NCBI GenBank assembly: GCA_936450465.1
Contig: OW388302.1
Coordinates: 18,429,569 to 18,493,568, forward strand
DNA: 64,000 nucleotides
Reading direction: 5' to 3'
Origin: Gibbula magus
Lineage: Eukaryota > Mollusca > Gastropoda > Trochida > Trochidae
The position numbers and the translations under genes are program-made. Numbering within the stretch: the first letter of the stretch is position 1; each line of letters starts with the position of its first letter. Below are positions 1 to 10,798 of this stretch, one piece after another. The notes under the pieces are model-generated. The model was given only the letters and a program-made list of their open reading frames with translations, was not told the DNA's origin and searched no databases.

Positions 1-858
1 ATGGCAGAGCAACATATGGATTATATATTCAAGATTATTGATTATCCAAATTTATATTTCTCCCTACTTATTGTCCTCATAGCTCTTTCAATAAACTGTC
101 CTGGATTTCAGTACTGAAGCCAATGTATTTCCTTTTCCAATTCGCTCATAGAGGTATACAGTTAGGCACTTTAGGGAATTATATTTAAAGCTTGTTTTAT
201 TGCTCCCAAGAGTACGTGTTCATACATCAGTTCATACATCAGTAGGTGTTGTCAATATCCTTCGGAAATAGGTATTCACATTGGGTTTAATATAATAGTG
301 GATTGGGAATATAGAAGACCATTTATTATCATGGTTATGAACTTTATTGGTTTTAGTTGCAATAACCTTTTCTACATTGAAAATTTAATAAATAGCTCAA
401 CACACTAAATACAGACCAAATTCTCACAGGCAGTGAGTGCTACAGTTGTCCAGATAACCATACATAAATACATTCAAACATTTGTATAGCACCAATATCC
501 AGCTAAGCTTAGCTGCTCAAATGTGCTTTGTTTGCCCCCGATCATTGGATGTCACTGTAAACGACACTCTTTGTCAATCTCAGCTCCATTTTGAGTATGC
601 ACTTTTGCAGCCATTAGGCACACCAAGTTAAATCAGCTTGCTCATCCTTACGAGGCACCCAATCACAACATTCAAACATTGCATGATTTTAACATTGCAC
701 AGAAACGTCATAACAAAGCTAAATAAAGCGAGTAGATAGACACACTTCCATATGAAAGAACATGCCAACAGGATATGTACAGAGTGAAGAGAGCAAAATC
801 AGACAGTGTGGATTGTACCATGTCTCACTCAGTCTCTCTATTTCAGTCTCTGGCTCTT

Positions 859-2235
859 CTAGGGATAAATTGTTATTGTCAAAATTTTATACAAAAATTT
901 TCCGAATACAACGTCAGTCACGTTAACTCCCTTGGTCCACTTGGTCACAGAGATGGACAAAACTTGCTCACTTCCTGGAACCTTCCCTCGTCCGAACGCA
1001 AAGAATCCCTCGTTATTCCATGTCAGCCATTTTGTCTTGCTCTGTTCATACACTTTTACCTTAGGTCTGAGATGCTTTCCTATTTTGACTTTGTTGTATA
1101 TGAATATGCGTGGACGTTTCTCACAGTCAAAGTAAGGAAAGTGGAAGTAAACGTTTTCGTCAGTCTCTTTATCTTCAGTTCGAAAGTAGATTTTTAGTGT
1201 TGCACACCCATAACCAACAAACACCAACGACCTCCTGGATTTGACGTCCACGCCATATGAACTGAGGTAGTACATTTTACGTATCTTCTTTAGATTGATG
1301 AGGATTCCTGCAATTAATACAAACATTTGTTGAATATCTTAAACTTGATTCCCTTTATCCTCTCTATTTAGGTAACTCAAGTCATTTACCCCATGTTACC
1401 TCTGTAACCAATGAGCATTACTCTTAAACTTGATTCCCTTTATCCTCTCTATTTAGGTAACTCAAGTCATTTACCCCATGTTACCTCTGTCACCAATGAG
1501 CATTACTTCTCACTTCCAGCCACCTCGTTTTAATCAATACAAACATGTTGCTTCCATGTATTCTCTGCATGTGAGTCATTTTTCCAAACGTTATCATTAG
1601 AAGTGGGCCTTATTTCTCCCGGATAACTTCTTTATTTAAATCCAATCAAACTCTCAGACTGTCTTGTATTGATCCTGGAATCCAAACTGTCAGAGTTTTT
1701 CCCTCAAAATTAGTATTTATTTCAATGAAACATAATTTCTTTCAATATTTACCAATATTATATTGTAGAGTTTGTATAATGAACCTTTGCTCTCTCTTAG
1801 TAACAATGTTATCTCTCATTAATGTGGCGATGATAGGCAGTCAGTATATTTAGAGTTGGTTTATGTACCTTCTCCTCAATGTCACACTGTTGATAATACA
1901 TAGAGGATTCATGTCAATATCATACTATGTGTAGAACATTCATGTCTAAATATCGACAATCACTTGCTCACGCTCGGGAATTACCATGGATACAGGGACT
2001 AAGACCTTTAAAGGTACTCACCTGGTTTGGCCATTTTGTTGCAGCATGTTTTCACTCCGGAATCATCCCGGGAGCCATTGTCGTCGCTGTGTCTGTCAGG
2101 ATAACTGATGTTCAGGATTGAGTACACGCAATGTTGACAGTCACAGTGTTTCTCACAAGAGTAATACCATTGGTTGAAGTTCCCGTGGACGGACATGTTC
2201 AGGAGAAGTATAGCTAATATGAATGTCGAGTTCAT
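859..2235 (-). CDS. Unrecognised secreted protein, two exons, 220 residues
   Basis: Exon 1 is 2022-2235 and exon 2 is 859-1307 on the minus strand. The donor reads CAG/GTGAGT and the acceptor TTAATTGCAG/GA; the joined frame is 663 nt and stays open to TAG at 859-861. The start MNSTFILAILLLNMSVHG looks like a signal peptide. A cysteine cluster follows (CEKHCDCQHC, later CC), then a basic, aromatic-rich domain of about 145 residues with few cysteines and no family I recognise. I infer an extracellular protein. Support comes from the splice sites, the open joined frame and a homologous signal-peptide exon near 14578. No function can be named. The start was chosen because the hydrophobic leader follows it directly; a 5' UTR exon ending near 2305 (AGCAG/GTAATA) is possible. 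Confidence 0.72.
1338..1507. repeat. 95-bp direct repeat, about 1.8 copies
   Basis: The segment from CTTAAACTTGATTCCC to ACCAATGAGCATTACT occurs at 1338 and again at 1433. It lies in the intron of the secreted-protein gene. The copies differ at very few positions, so the duplication is recent. Confidence 0.85.
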
Positions 2236-2863
2236 TATGCTTCAAGAGAAACTGTCCCAGCACTCCTTCCTTGTTATCTTCAATCTCAATTGTTCATATA
2301 TTACCTGCTTCAAAAGAAATGTGTACTTTTTGTGTTGAATGCGTTTTAAACAATGCACAGTCGTTTGGTCTTGAACGCGAAAGAAGTCAAGTAAGTTTTC
2401 TCGAAAATATAAAGAAAACAGTCTAAAAGTATGCAATCAGCAGGACTCTTTTGTGTTGTGTGATTTTTCAAAGACGTTTTCCTGAAAGCTTAGTTTCAAA
2501 TGTACTCACTAACGTGTTTGATTTACCTCGTATCTGTTACGAAACGGTGTACAGATGATTGGTATCTTCATATCTTCAGACTATTTTCGGGTTTGATGAC
2601 AAGAACCGATGCACATCACTCAAATTTATCTAGACGTTAAGCTGATTATGCAGTGATAACGAATGCGTTATTCAATATGTCAATACAGTATCTATTTGGA
2701 TATCAATAATTTATTTTCAAATTGTTATCAAATATGACTTTGATTTTTGGATTTGATAACATGAATCAATACAACTCATTTTAGTTTAATCAGACATCTA
2801 GGAGATTCTGCGGTGATAACGATATTGAATATGTCTAAACAGGATATAGTTTGATATAGAGAG

Positions 2864-3303
2864 AATCTCACCCAACTGTCTTCTGATATCAAATATATCA
2901 ACACGAGTTGTTAAAAGTTACAAATATCCGAGGCTTGCCGAGGAAATTTTGACTTTTATCAACGAGTGTTGATATATTTGATATCAGAAGACTCGCGGGT
3001 GAGATTATATTTATCATCCAAAATCATTCTTCATTAGTTTTTAATGAAAAATGAACATATCTGAACACAAAACTGCCAATTGGCTTCCAGTGCTATGATG
3101 TCACAGCATTGTGACGTCATCATGATTGTGACGTCGTACCATTGTGATTTCATTACTTGATGATGCAAAATCATTGTGATGTCATGTAGCTGACGCTCAC
3201 AGGGCATTGTTCAAAATCTACTGTCAAAACAATATCTCCTAGGAGATATCGTTTGATCTTATACAAGCGATATCTCCTGTGGAACCCAGTTTTGGATGAT
3301 AAA
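2864..3303 (+). mobile_element. Hairpin-tailed TIR element, copy 1
   Basis: A long imperfect hairpin (arms about 2864-2930 and 2945-3006, loop core GAGGCTTGCCGAGG) is followed directly by a body bounded by TTTATCATCCAAAA (near 3010) and its inverse (near 3290-3303). The same composite, inverted, lies at 51053-51556, so hairpin and body move as one unit. The body carries several TGACGTCA-like sites and palindromic GATATC/CTAGGAG stretches. It has no coding capacity. Confidence 0.75.
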
Positions 3304-3536
3304 AATCACTTATTGTCAGAATTATATCAAATTAAATCTGTAGTTTTCAATAATGCAATGCTTTGTTTAGTTCAGGAATTGCGTATTGCAAAACATTTCA
3401 ATTAACCTTTTCCTTCATATCAACTAATGTTTCAAAATGATTAGGACAAAATTAACAATGTACTCTAAAAAATAAGGACGTGGCAGGGGTGCACTTTATA
3501 ATGCTTCACACTATTGTGAAATACGGTAATATGTTG

Positions 3537-4925
3537 ATGGCAGAGCAACATATGGTTTATATATTCAAGATTATTGATTATCCAAATTTATATTTCTCCC
3601 TACTTATTGTCCTCATAGCTCTTTCAATAAACTGTCCTGGATTTCAGTACTGAAGCCAATGTATTTCCTTTTCCAATTCGCTCATAGAGGTATACAGTTA
3701 GGCACTTTAGGGAATGATATTTAAAGCTTGTTTTTATTGCCCCCAAGAGTACGTGTTCATACATCAGTTCATACATCAGTAGGTGTTGTCAATATCCTTC
3801 GGAAATAGGTATTCACATTGGGTTTAATATATTAGTGGATTGGGAATATAGAAGACCATTTATTATCATGGTTATGAACTTTATTGGTTTTAGTTGCAAT
3901 AACCTTTTCTACATTGAAAATTTCATAAATAGCTCAACACACTAAATACAGACCAAATTCTCACAGGCAGTGAGTGCTACAGTTGTCCAGATAACCATAC
4001 ATAAATACATACAAACATTTGTATAGCACCAATATCCAGCTAAGCTTACCTGCTCAAAGGCGCTTTGTTTGCCCCCGATCATTGGATGTCACTGTAAACG
4101 ACACTCTTTGTCAATCTCAGCTCCATTTGGAGTATGCACTTTTGCAGCCATTAGGCACACCAAGTTAAATCAGCATGCTCATCCTTACGAGGCACCCAAT
4201 CACAACATTCAAACATTGCATGATTCTAACATTGCACAGAAACGTCATAACAAAGCTAAATAAAGCGAGTAGATAGACACACTTCCATATGAAAGAACAT
4301 GCCAACAGGATATGTACAGAGTGAAGAGAGCAAAATCAGACAGTGTGGGTTGTACCATGTCTCACTCAGTCTCTCTATTTCAGTCTCTGGCTCTTCTAGG
4401 GATAAATTGTTATTGTCAAAATTTTATACAAAAATTTTCCGAATACAACGTCAGTCACGTTAACTCCCTTGGTCCACTTGGTCACAGAGATGGACAAAAA
4501 AGATATTGTACTTTTTGTGTTGAATGCGTTTTAAACAATGCACAGCCGTTTGGTCTTTGAACGCGAAAGAAGTCAAGTAAGTTTAGTCGAAAATATAAAA
4601 GGAACAGTCCAAAAGTATGCAATCAGCAGGATTCTTTTGTGTTGTGTGATTTTCAAATAAATTTTCTTGAAAGCTTAGTTTCAAATGTACTCGCTTACGT
4701 GTTTCACTTACCTCGTATCTGTTACGAAACGGTGTACAAATGATTGGTATCTTCATATCTTCAGACTATTTTCAGGTTTGATGACATGAATCGATGCACA
4801 TCGCTGAAGTTTATCATGATGTTTAGCTGATTATGCAGTGATAACGACTGCATTATTCAATATGTCAAAGCAGGATCTATTTGGATATAAATAATTTATT
4901 TTCAAATTGTTATCAAATATGACCT
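3537..4925 (-). pseudogene. Copy B of the duplication: deleted secreted-protein gene
   Basis: This copy matches 1-963 and about 2312-2745 but lacks the roughly 1.35 kb between them. Of the coding region only the last 34 or so codons (about 4396-4500) remain. Signal peptide, cysteine cluster, intron and most of exon 2 are gone. The junction at 4495-4502 sits on a CAAAA present at both edges of the lost segment in copy A. It cannot encode the protein. Confidence 0.85.
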
Positions 4926-5534
4926 TGATACTCGTTGTATGACCCCAGAGGTGTACAGATGCATACCAAGAGTTTGTTCACCTACATGTGCAAATTAGTG
5001 CAAATATCATGTAAATGGATGTTAATAGTAACGTCAATAAAATTATTGCATACAATTACAACGATCCATCATATACCAATTTGTAAAATAATCATTCTCA
5101 AATGTATCCTGTAATCGTTATCCTAATGTATCCTTATATATGAAATTTGGGAGAATGAAATAGACAGAAGAGAAAATTCACATTTCTCAGACATGTTATT
5201 GTCTTGTGTTTTGTGTTCAGTATTTTTATTTTGACAGCTTAATTATCGTATGTATTTTGATAATTGCTTATTTTAATACTTATTCTCATTCTTATTTTGA
5301 CAATTTATAACTCATCTTGTTTGTTCTAGAGCTCACAAAACTGTGCGTATAGTCTGTCTAGATTACCAAAGAAGTGTAGAAAGGTTCACCCATATTGTGC
5401 TGTGCAGAAAATGAGAGCTTCCATCAGAGTCTGTTACTGGATTCAATTTTGCAAAACCCGAAGTGTTACAGATATGGAGAGTTCATTCTATGAACATAAT
5501 TTATATGTATGAATAACATTATGCTAGATCGTTT
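4926..5534. other. Intergenic, no gene seen
   Basis: AT-rich sequence between copy B and the Polinton-type element. I see no conserved ORF, RNA gene or recognisable repeat. Confidence 0.6.
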
Positions 5535-5660
5535 CATGTTAGTAGATAGAAAACAAGGATCTGCAGCCACACAAAAGACTTCCCTCCCGATTTCAATGGG
5601 TTTTATTTGCTTTAGGGTGCTTTAGGACAAAAGAACGGTAGATCAAAGGGAGTGAAACTT

Positions 5661-5810
5661 TATTGACTCAACTATGTCAATATTGACTCAACTATGTCAA
5701 TATAGACTCAACCATGTCAATATTGACTCAACTATGTCAATATAGACTCAACTATGTCAATATAGACTCAACTTTATCAATATAGACTCAACTATGTCAG
5801 TATTAACTCG
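5661..5810 (+). repeat. Subterminal 20-bp tandem repeats, left
   Basis: About seven units of the form TATTGACTCAACTATGTCAA lie 120 bp inside the left end. They are mirrored at 12361-12509. Confidence 0.88.
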
Positions 5811-7024
5811 TGAAATATCAATAGACGGTTGATGAGGTAGGAGGTAGATGTTGACGTGGGTGGTGTCATGTTGTCCTGACTTATTTGACACGTTACTACG
5901 TATAAATATATGTCATGATTGATAGCGTGTGATATATGAAATCTCACTTACGACTGCTAGCCAACGATTCATATGATACTATTTTGAATTGTATTCAAAA
6001 TAGTCAACAACAGTATTGTTGTTTATTTAAATAAATAAATAGGACGAAGATTCAGTAAACGCAGTTGCAATCATTTATTAATTTTGTTAACTGATAATGA
6101 GGTTTCCATCCACCCCAACACATGGTGGTTGTTCTGGTAGTGCTGGTGATGTCTTCATCGTTGTTGGTAGCGGCAGCGGTTGAGACGCTTCAACTAACGA
6201 TGCTGAATCGTTGTCCTGAGGGTGCTTAGCACCTTGGCTTTTAAGCTGGCAATAAGAAGTCCTGACCTACTGCTTGAACAAAAGGTCTTTATTCATATCG
6301 CTACAGCGTCGGCTAAGAAACGTCTCTTTTAATATATATATATTACATAGGTCAAATGTTTATTTTCTAGTTTTCTAGTATTATTATATCTCTAAGTGAA
6401 CCAGTGAAATAGTACAGGAAATTGACGGATAAAATATTCTTGAAAATATGTTTCGTACAGTGAGTGAGTGGGTGATTTCATTTACACAAATCTTACAGCT
6501 GTTTTTTCTAGAATGATACTATACGTAAAAAGGTGTTTTATCATAGCTATATAGCTTCATTTAAACGTGTTCAGAATCGTATTGCCTATTTTATATTATC
6601 ACTACAGGAGCGCAAAGTTAGTCAAGAAATGTCCTCACTAAAACAGAACATATTATGGAAAAATAATTTAACACCAGTTAAGTGAATGTTTATATTAGAA
6701 ATTTCTGTCAAAGAACTATATTCTTAAGATATAGATACATTGGATCGCGTCTATCTCGTATTAGATAAATGTTTTAGCATTACATTCATTCACTTACCTA
6801 GATCATCCAGGCATGTCCAGGCTGAAGCTATAGCTTGCTCTACAGCTCGAGCATGTTAGGAAAGAGTTCACACCGAGCAGTAATTAAACGCTTTTTCAGC
6901 GAGGACAGACTGTAGCCTTACCAATTTATGTTTGCTTTGCTAGCCTAGGAAAGACTTACGATTTTCGTTAAAGCATCTTGTCAGGGAATGACACTCACTA
7001 TACAGAATATAGACAGGTATATGT

Positions 7025-7094
7025 AATGTATGTATGTATGTATGTATGTATGTATGTATGTATGTATGTATGTATGTATGTATGTATGTATGTA

Positions 7095-7125
<31 letters not shown>

Positions 7126-7160
7126 ATGTATGTATGTATGTGTGTATGTATGTGTGTATG
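7025..7160 (+). repeat. TATG/TGTG microsatellite
   Basis: Pure four-base repeat with a TG interruption, inside the left inverted repeat. Open frames read through it are artefacts. Confidence 0.95.
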
Positions 7161-7528
7161 TATCATGTCTTGTTATGTCTCGATAAATAAATAAATATAG
7201 ATGAAAATATGTAAATATTGTAAATAGTGTAACGCTTTGAAATAAATCGTCATGGTTTGTTATACAGTGTAAATGTCTTCTAAATGGTTGTCTTGTTTTT
7301 TAAAGTGAACTCGTCTCGTGGTAATCATCGAGTATTACATCTCTCATTCTTATCTCTGATAGATAGATAGATAGACAGATAGATAGATAGACAGATGAAA
7401 ACGAGGTCTGCACACTGACTGTCTGATACTGGGGTGTATAAAGAGTATGGAGAAGGCCCTCTTCCTTCATTTTCGACAGAGACTCTCAACGTATCAGTCG
7501 TGTTTGAGTTTATGCTTAAAAACGTACG

Positions 7529-7807
7529 ATGGGAAGGAAAGTGTACGTTCCGGATACCCAGAAGTTTATAGACTTTCTACATCGCAGAAGTAAAGGTGAA
7601 AAAATGGTGAAAGCTCGCCCGGGTTCGGGTCTCATCCTCATCACATCACCACCACAACCACCAGCACCAACACCACCAACACCACCCAATGAGGACGTGG
7701 TCCAGAAAGCAGAGACAAAGGACAAAAGCGTACTACGAAACACAAACGAGAGGACGACCTATCTCCTCCACTCGAGGGACATGGCTCTGCCAAACGAAGG
7801 GAGATAA
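7529..7807 (+). CDS. Small Polinton-type protein with VYVPDTQKFIDF start, 92 residues
   Basis: First ORF inside the left inverted repeat. It opens MGRKVYVPDTQKFIDFLHRR, then a basic stretch, a glycine/hydrophobic segment, and a proline/threonine tract (about residues 42-55), and ends hydrophilic. I do not recognise it with certainty. Short proteins near the structural genes of Polintons are often capsid-associated, so a truncated structural or membrane-active role is possible, but that is inference from position. The protein may be cut short, since the region after 7807 is weakly coding. Confidence 0.5.
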   Translation: MGRKVYVPDTQKFIDFLHRRSKGEKMVKARPGSGLILITSPPQPPAPTPPTPPNEDVVQKAETKDKSVLRNTNERTTYLLHSRDMALPNEGR

Positions 7808-7924
7808 CTCTCAATCCGAGAGATATATTTGTATAGTAACTATGTTGTGGCCCTACAGCGCATGCGCCTCATTTTAACATATAAGCATCGGTTAGAGACT
7901 GGTCGTTACTCAGGAGAGACTAAG

Positions 7925-8134
7925 ATGTCCTATCAGTGTGCCACGTGTCGAGGCCTGTTGCCCGTAGATGCTCACGGGGAAGATGGGAGCGGACTCTTTA
8001 CCTGTGTGTAATGCAAGACTAAATTGAAATACACGTATCATCGTTTCATAGTACAAAGCGACAAGTGTACCGTGAGAAGAAAATTAGCTATCCACTTTCA
8101 TTCGTGCTCTTGTGACGACAACAAGATACTATAA
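7925..8134 (+). pseudogene. Zinc-ribbon-like ORF with one in-frame stop
   Basis: An ATG at 7925 opens a frame with a CATC (CxxC) knuckle. A second cysteine pair is split by a TAA at 8009-8011. The same frame continues for 40 more codons with further cysteines and basic residues to TAA at 8132-8134. The regular spacing of cysteines across the stop suggests one former gene of about 69 codons. It overlaps the non-ATG 5' extension of the next frame. Function unknown; nucleic-acid binding would fit a zinc ribbon. A sequencing error at the stop is not excluded. Confidence 0.5.
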
Positions 8135-8204
8135 AACGTCAGCGCAGAAGGAACAGAGTGACATTTTACCTCTTACCGGCACACGGATAAGACGTTTTTT
8201 AAAA

Positions 8205-8549
8205 ATGAAGACGAGAACTTCAGAAGATAATGTTGTTCCGAGAGATATATTCTCAACGTTTGGCAAGACGACCCAAGCTAGGAAATCCAAGATTTCTAAA
8301 GCAAAGTCTTCGGCGAAGAGGCGACGGGTTACATCTCAGAAGAAACCTGTTACCCACCAGAAGAAGAACAAGAACTCGAAATGTACTGCATCTAAAGGGA
8401 GCGAGCATAGGAAACCGACTGTAGTGAACATACAACACATCTCGACGACACAAGGCGTTGTGGACAGGGCTCTAGCTGCGCTAAAGAGACAGAGGCTAGA
8501 AAAGTGTAAAAAGACTTCTTCTCAACCTCTCCTCACATATCTGTATTAG
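8205..8549 (+). CDS. Lysine/arginine-rich basic protein, 114 residues
   Basis: The ATG at 8205 follows an AAAA context; the frame is also open upstream to 8112 without an ATG. The product is strongly basic, with clusters such as SSAKRRRVTSQKKP and HQKKNKNSK that would act as nuclear-localisation or DNA-binding segments. It ends seven bases before the next start. By analogy with compact DNA-virus cores, a DNA-condensing role is possible, but there is no diagnostic motif. Confidence 0.5.
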   Translation: MKTRTSEDNVVPRDIFSTFGKTTQARKSKISKAKSSAKRRRVTSQKKPVTHQKKNKNSKCTASKGSEHRKPTVVNIQHISTTQGVVDRALAALKRQRLEKCKKTSSQPLLTYLY

Positions 8550-8555
8550 ATCGGA

Positions 8556-10276
8556 ATGGAGCTGGTCGCCTGTCCGGATTGTGGGAAGAGTTTTACACGT
8601 AAGGACAACCTACTGAGACATCAGAAGCAGAGGCATGGGTGGACTCCTTACACACCTCCGCCTCCTCCTCCGCCTCCTCAGAGTGGGCAGTGGAGCGGTC
8701 AGTCTCATCTTCCTCCTCCTCCTCCTCAGAGTGGCCAGTGGAGCAGTCAGTCTCTGCCTCCTCCTCCTCCTCCTCTGCCTCAGAGTGACCAGTGTCAGCC
8801 TCCTCCTCCTCCTCCTCCGCCTCCTCATGAGCAGCGATTCCAACGCTCTCGTGGTTGGGCCAAGCGGTTCGGGGAAGAGTGTATTCGTCTTCAACCTATT
8901 ACGATACGGCTTGATTCAACCATTACCAGATTCGATCGTTTGGTGCTATTCCTTGTGGCAACCTCTATACGAGAGCATTCGTCAAGCCCTACCCCAGGTC
9001 CAGTTTGTGAAAGGACTACCCTATAACCTGGAGGAGGACAATAACTTCGAGGCCCATAAGCAGAACACTGTTGGTTCTAGACAATTTTCTGGTCGAAGCC
9101 AAGAATGACAAGCGGATATCCCGTCTGTTTACTCAAACTTCCCATCACAAAAATGTATTGATCTTTCTCCTATTGCAAAACCTGTTCCCGAGAGGTAAGG
9201 AATCTCGAGACATTGCTCTCAATTCGCATTACGTGACCCTGTTCAATTCACCCGTGGACAGACAACAGGTGAAGGTATTTGCGAGAAGAATATTCCCTGA
9301 CGATATAGGTAAATTCATGAGTGTTTACGAGAGAGCTGTTGAAGCGCCTTATGGAAATCTAACGGTGGATCTCAAACCTTCTACGAGTGAAACGAATAGA
9401 CTACATCTCAACGTCCTGTCACACCGAAATACAACCAGCCGTCAGCAGGGTGGTGGTGGTTCACAACACCACCACCAAGAGATAAAAGACGTCTCACCTG
9501 ACTCAGATCTTCAGACAGGTCGTGACGTTCGGGCTGAACACACGTCTCATTCCCTTCTGGACGACACTGCATCCATTTCGAGCGAAGACTCTGGACCTTT
9601 CACCATGGCAACGGCTTGTACATCCTGCGGCACATTGCTGAGCGATGTCGATTCATTGCAACACCATATACGATCTTGGTGCCCGGCAGATCATCAAGGC
9701 GCTTTGAAATCCAACAAGAGGAAACGTGTCATCTACGACAGTGACAGCGAGGATGAGGGACTACAACATCGTCAGAAAGGTGGTGGTAGTAGTGATCACG
9801 CTGTCAAACCTACACCTCCTCCGCCTTCACACCACTGGCCAGTCACCGACACGGAAGCAGAGGAGTGGCAAAACGTAGGCTTGCAACGTATCTGGAAACG
9901 GGTCTATACCCTTTATCAAGACGTGATGAGAGTCAAACGACAAAAATACCAACGACTAGGTCGGACGGCAGAATGGATAGACAGAAAAATGAAACAGCTT
10001 TGGGAACTGAAACTGGCCGAAAGTCTCAACAGTATCCTAGAGTTTACCCAATACTTTAAAGAGGCTCCCCTGTTTCTACCCCTTCTCGTCAGTCTGGGCG
10101 ACATGGATCCGTCAACGGACCAGTCCACCCTCAAAAGTAAGGTCCGTCGTTTCACGAAACCTAAACTGAGAGACATTCTGACTCACCTGGATATGTCTGA
10201 AATTGAGAGCGACTCTGACTCGGATATGGCTACCGAAGACGGCGGGGCTAATGCAGATGACGAGCAGAGTGAATAG
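8556..10276 (+). pseudogene. C2H2 finger / polyproline / FtsK-HerA-type packaging ATPase, frame-broken
   Basis: Three adjoining frames make one apparent gene. From ATG 8556: a classical C2H2 finger (CPDCGKSF...H...H, residues 5-28), then proline-rich CCT repeats to about 8826. In the next frame, from about 8827: Walker A GPSGSGKS followed by a hydrophobic helix. In the third frame, from about 9062: a Walker-B-like strand (LLVLDN) and the rest of the ATPase fold, then a second cysteine/histidine motif (CTSCG...H...C, near 9620-9680), a basic NLS-like patch, and a C-terminal region ending in acidic serine/aspartate repeats. The packaging ATPase moves DNA into capsids in Polinton-like viruses. 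Frame changes lie in the CCT repeat (about 8800-8845) and near 9045-9070, so no single ORF spans the gene. Repeat slippage or assembly indels could explain either break. Confidence 0.7.
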
Positions 10277-10428
10277 GAATAACAAACGCTTCCAGAGATA
10301 TCACTATCAGTTGACTCTTGGCGTTCAGGGAGACAGGATGCGTTCTAAATTACCCAATTCCAAAACGGTTCACATCATTAAAACATTACATGCTCCTATC
10401 AACAGGAAGAAAGAAAGGTGATAAAAAA

Positions 10429-10473
10429 GGGTCCAATTTCCCTCTATGTGAAAGGAGTCGTGAAATTGGGACC
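10429..10473. repeat. Hairpin after the ATPase gene
   Basis: GGTCCAATTTC at 10430 and its inverse GAAATTGGGACC at 10462-10473 flank a loop of about 20 bases. A role in 3' end formation is possible but not shown. From here to 10798 the element holds AT-rich spacer without ORFs. Confidence 0.5.
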
Positions 10474-10798
10474 TCCTGGGCGGCGAATTAACACCAAGGA
10501 TAAGACTTAAGGACATTCCCTATCCTATGGAATACGTCATAAGAGGATAGAGACTTTAAATTGTAACAGAGACATTTTTTCATATTTCTTATACCAAGTG
10601 TCGATTGTGTACTGGTAGAACGTCTTGCTGTGTACATGTCACAAAAACAGTTATATATTGTATTTCCAATACTAATGCAGAAAATGTCTGTTGAACCCCT
10701 TGCTATGTATCACTGACTAGCTGTCATGAATAAATAAATAAGAGTCTTAACTATAGCTATGCGTTTGTTCTCTGTATGAACGGTGATATACAAACAGC

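Larger units (their letters stand above)
1..2745. repeat. Tandem segmental duplication, copy A
   Basis: Bases 1-963 match 3537-4500 almost base for base (constant offset near 3536), and about 2312-2745 match 4500-4925. Copy A is the intact version and holds the secreted-protein gene between these matches. It may extend beyond the left edge. Homology ends near 2745, where copy A runs into a degenerate internal repeat (about 2580-2700 resembles 2745-2860). Confidence 0.9.
5541..7417 (+). repeat. Left terminal inverted repeat of the Polinton-type element
   Basis: About 1.88 kb, matching the inverse of 10799-12629 with scattered substitutions. The largest differences are in a TATG microsatellite (about 7025-7160; 11040-11150 on the right) and a GATA/GACA run near 7360-7396. 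No gene is seen inside. Confidence 0.92.

Noticed and set aside
775..1197. Plus-strand 140-codon frame
   Set aside because: Antisense shadow of exon 2 of the secreted-protein gene.
4069..4263. His-rich 64-codon frame in copy B
   Set aside because: The equivalent frame in copy A is disrupted, so it is not conserved even between recent duplicates.
6978..7190. Tyr/Val/Met/Cys-rich frame
   Set aside because: Translation of a TATG microsatellite inside a transposon end.
8610..9108. Arg-rich minus-strand and Leu-rich plus-strand frames across the CCT repeat
   Set aside because: Alternative readings of the polyproline repeat. Only the stretch with Walker A, from about 8827, is meaningful in the second plus frame.
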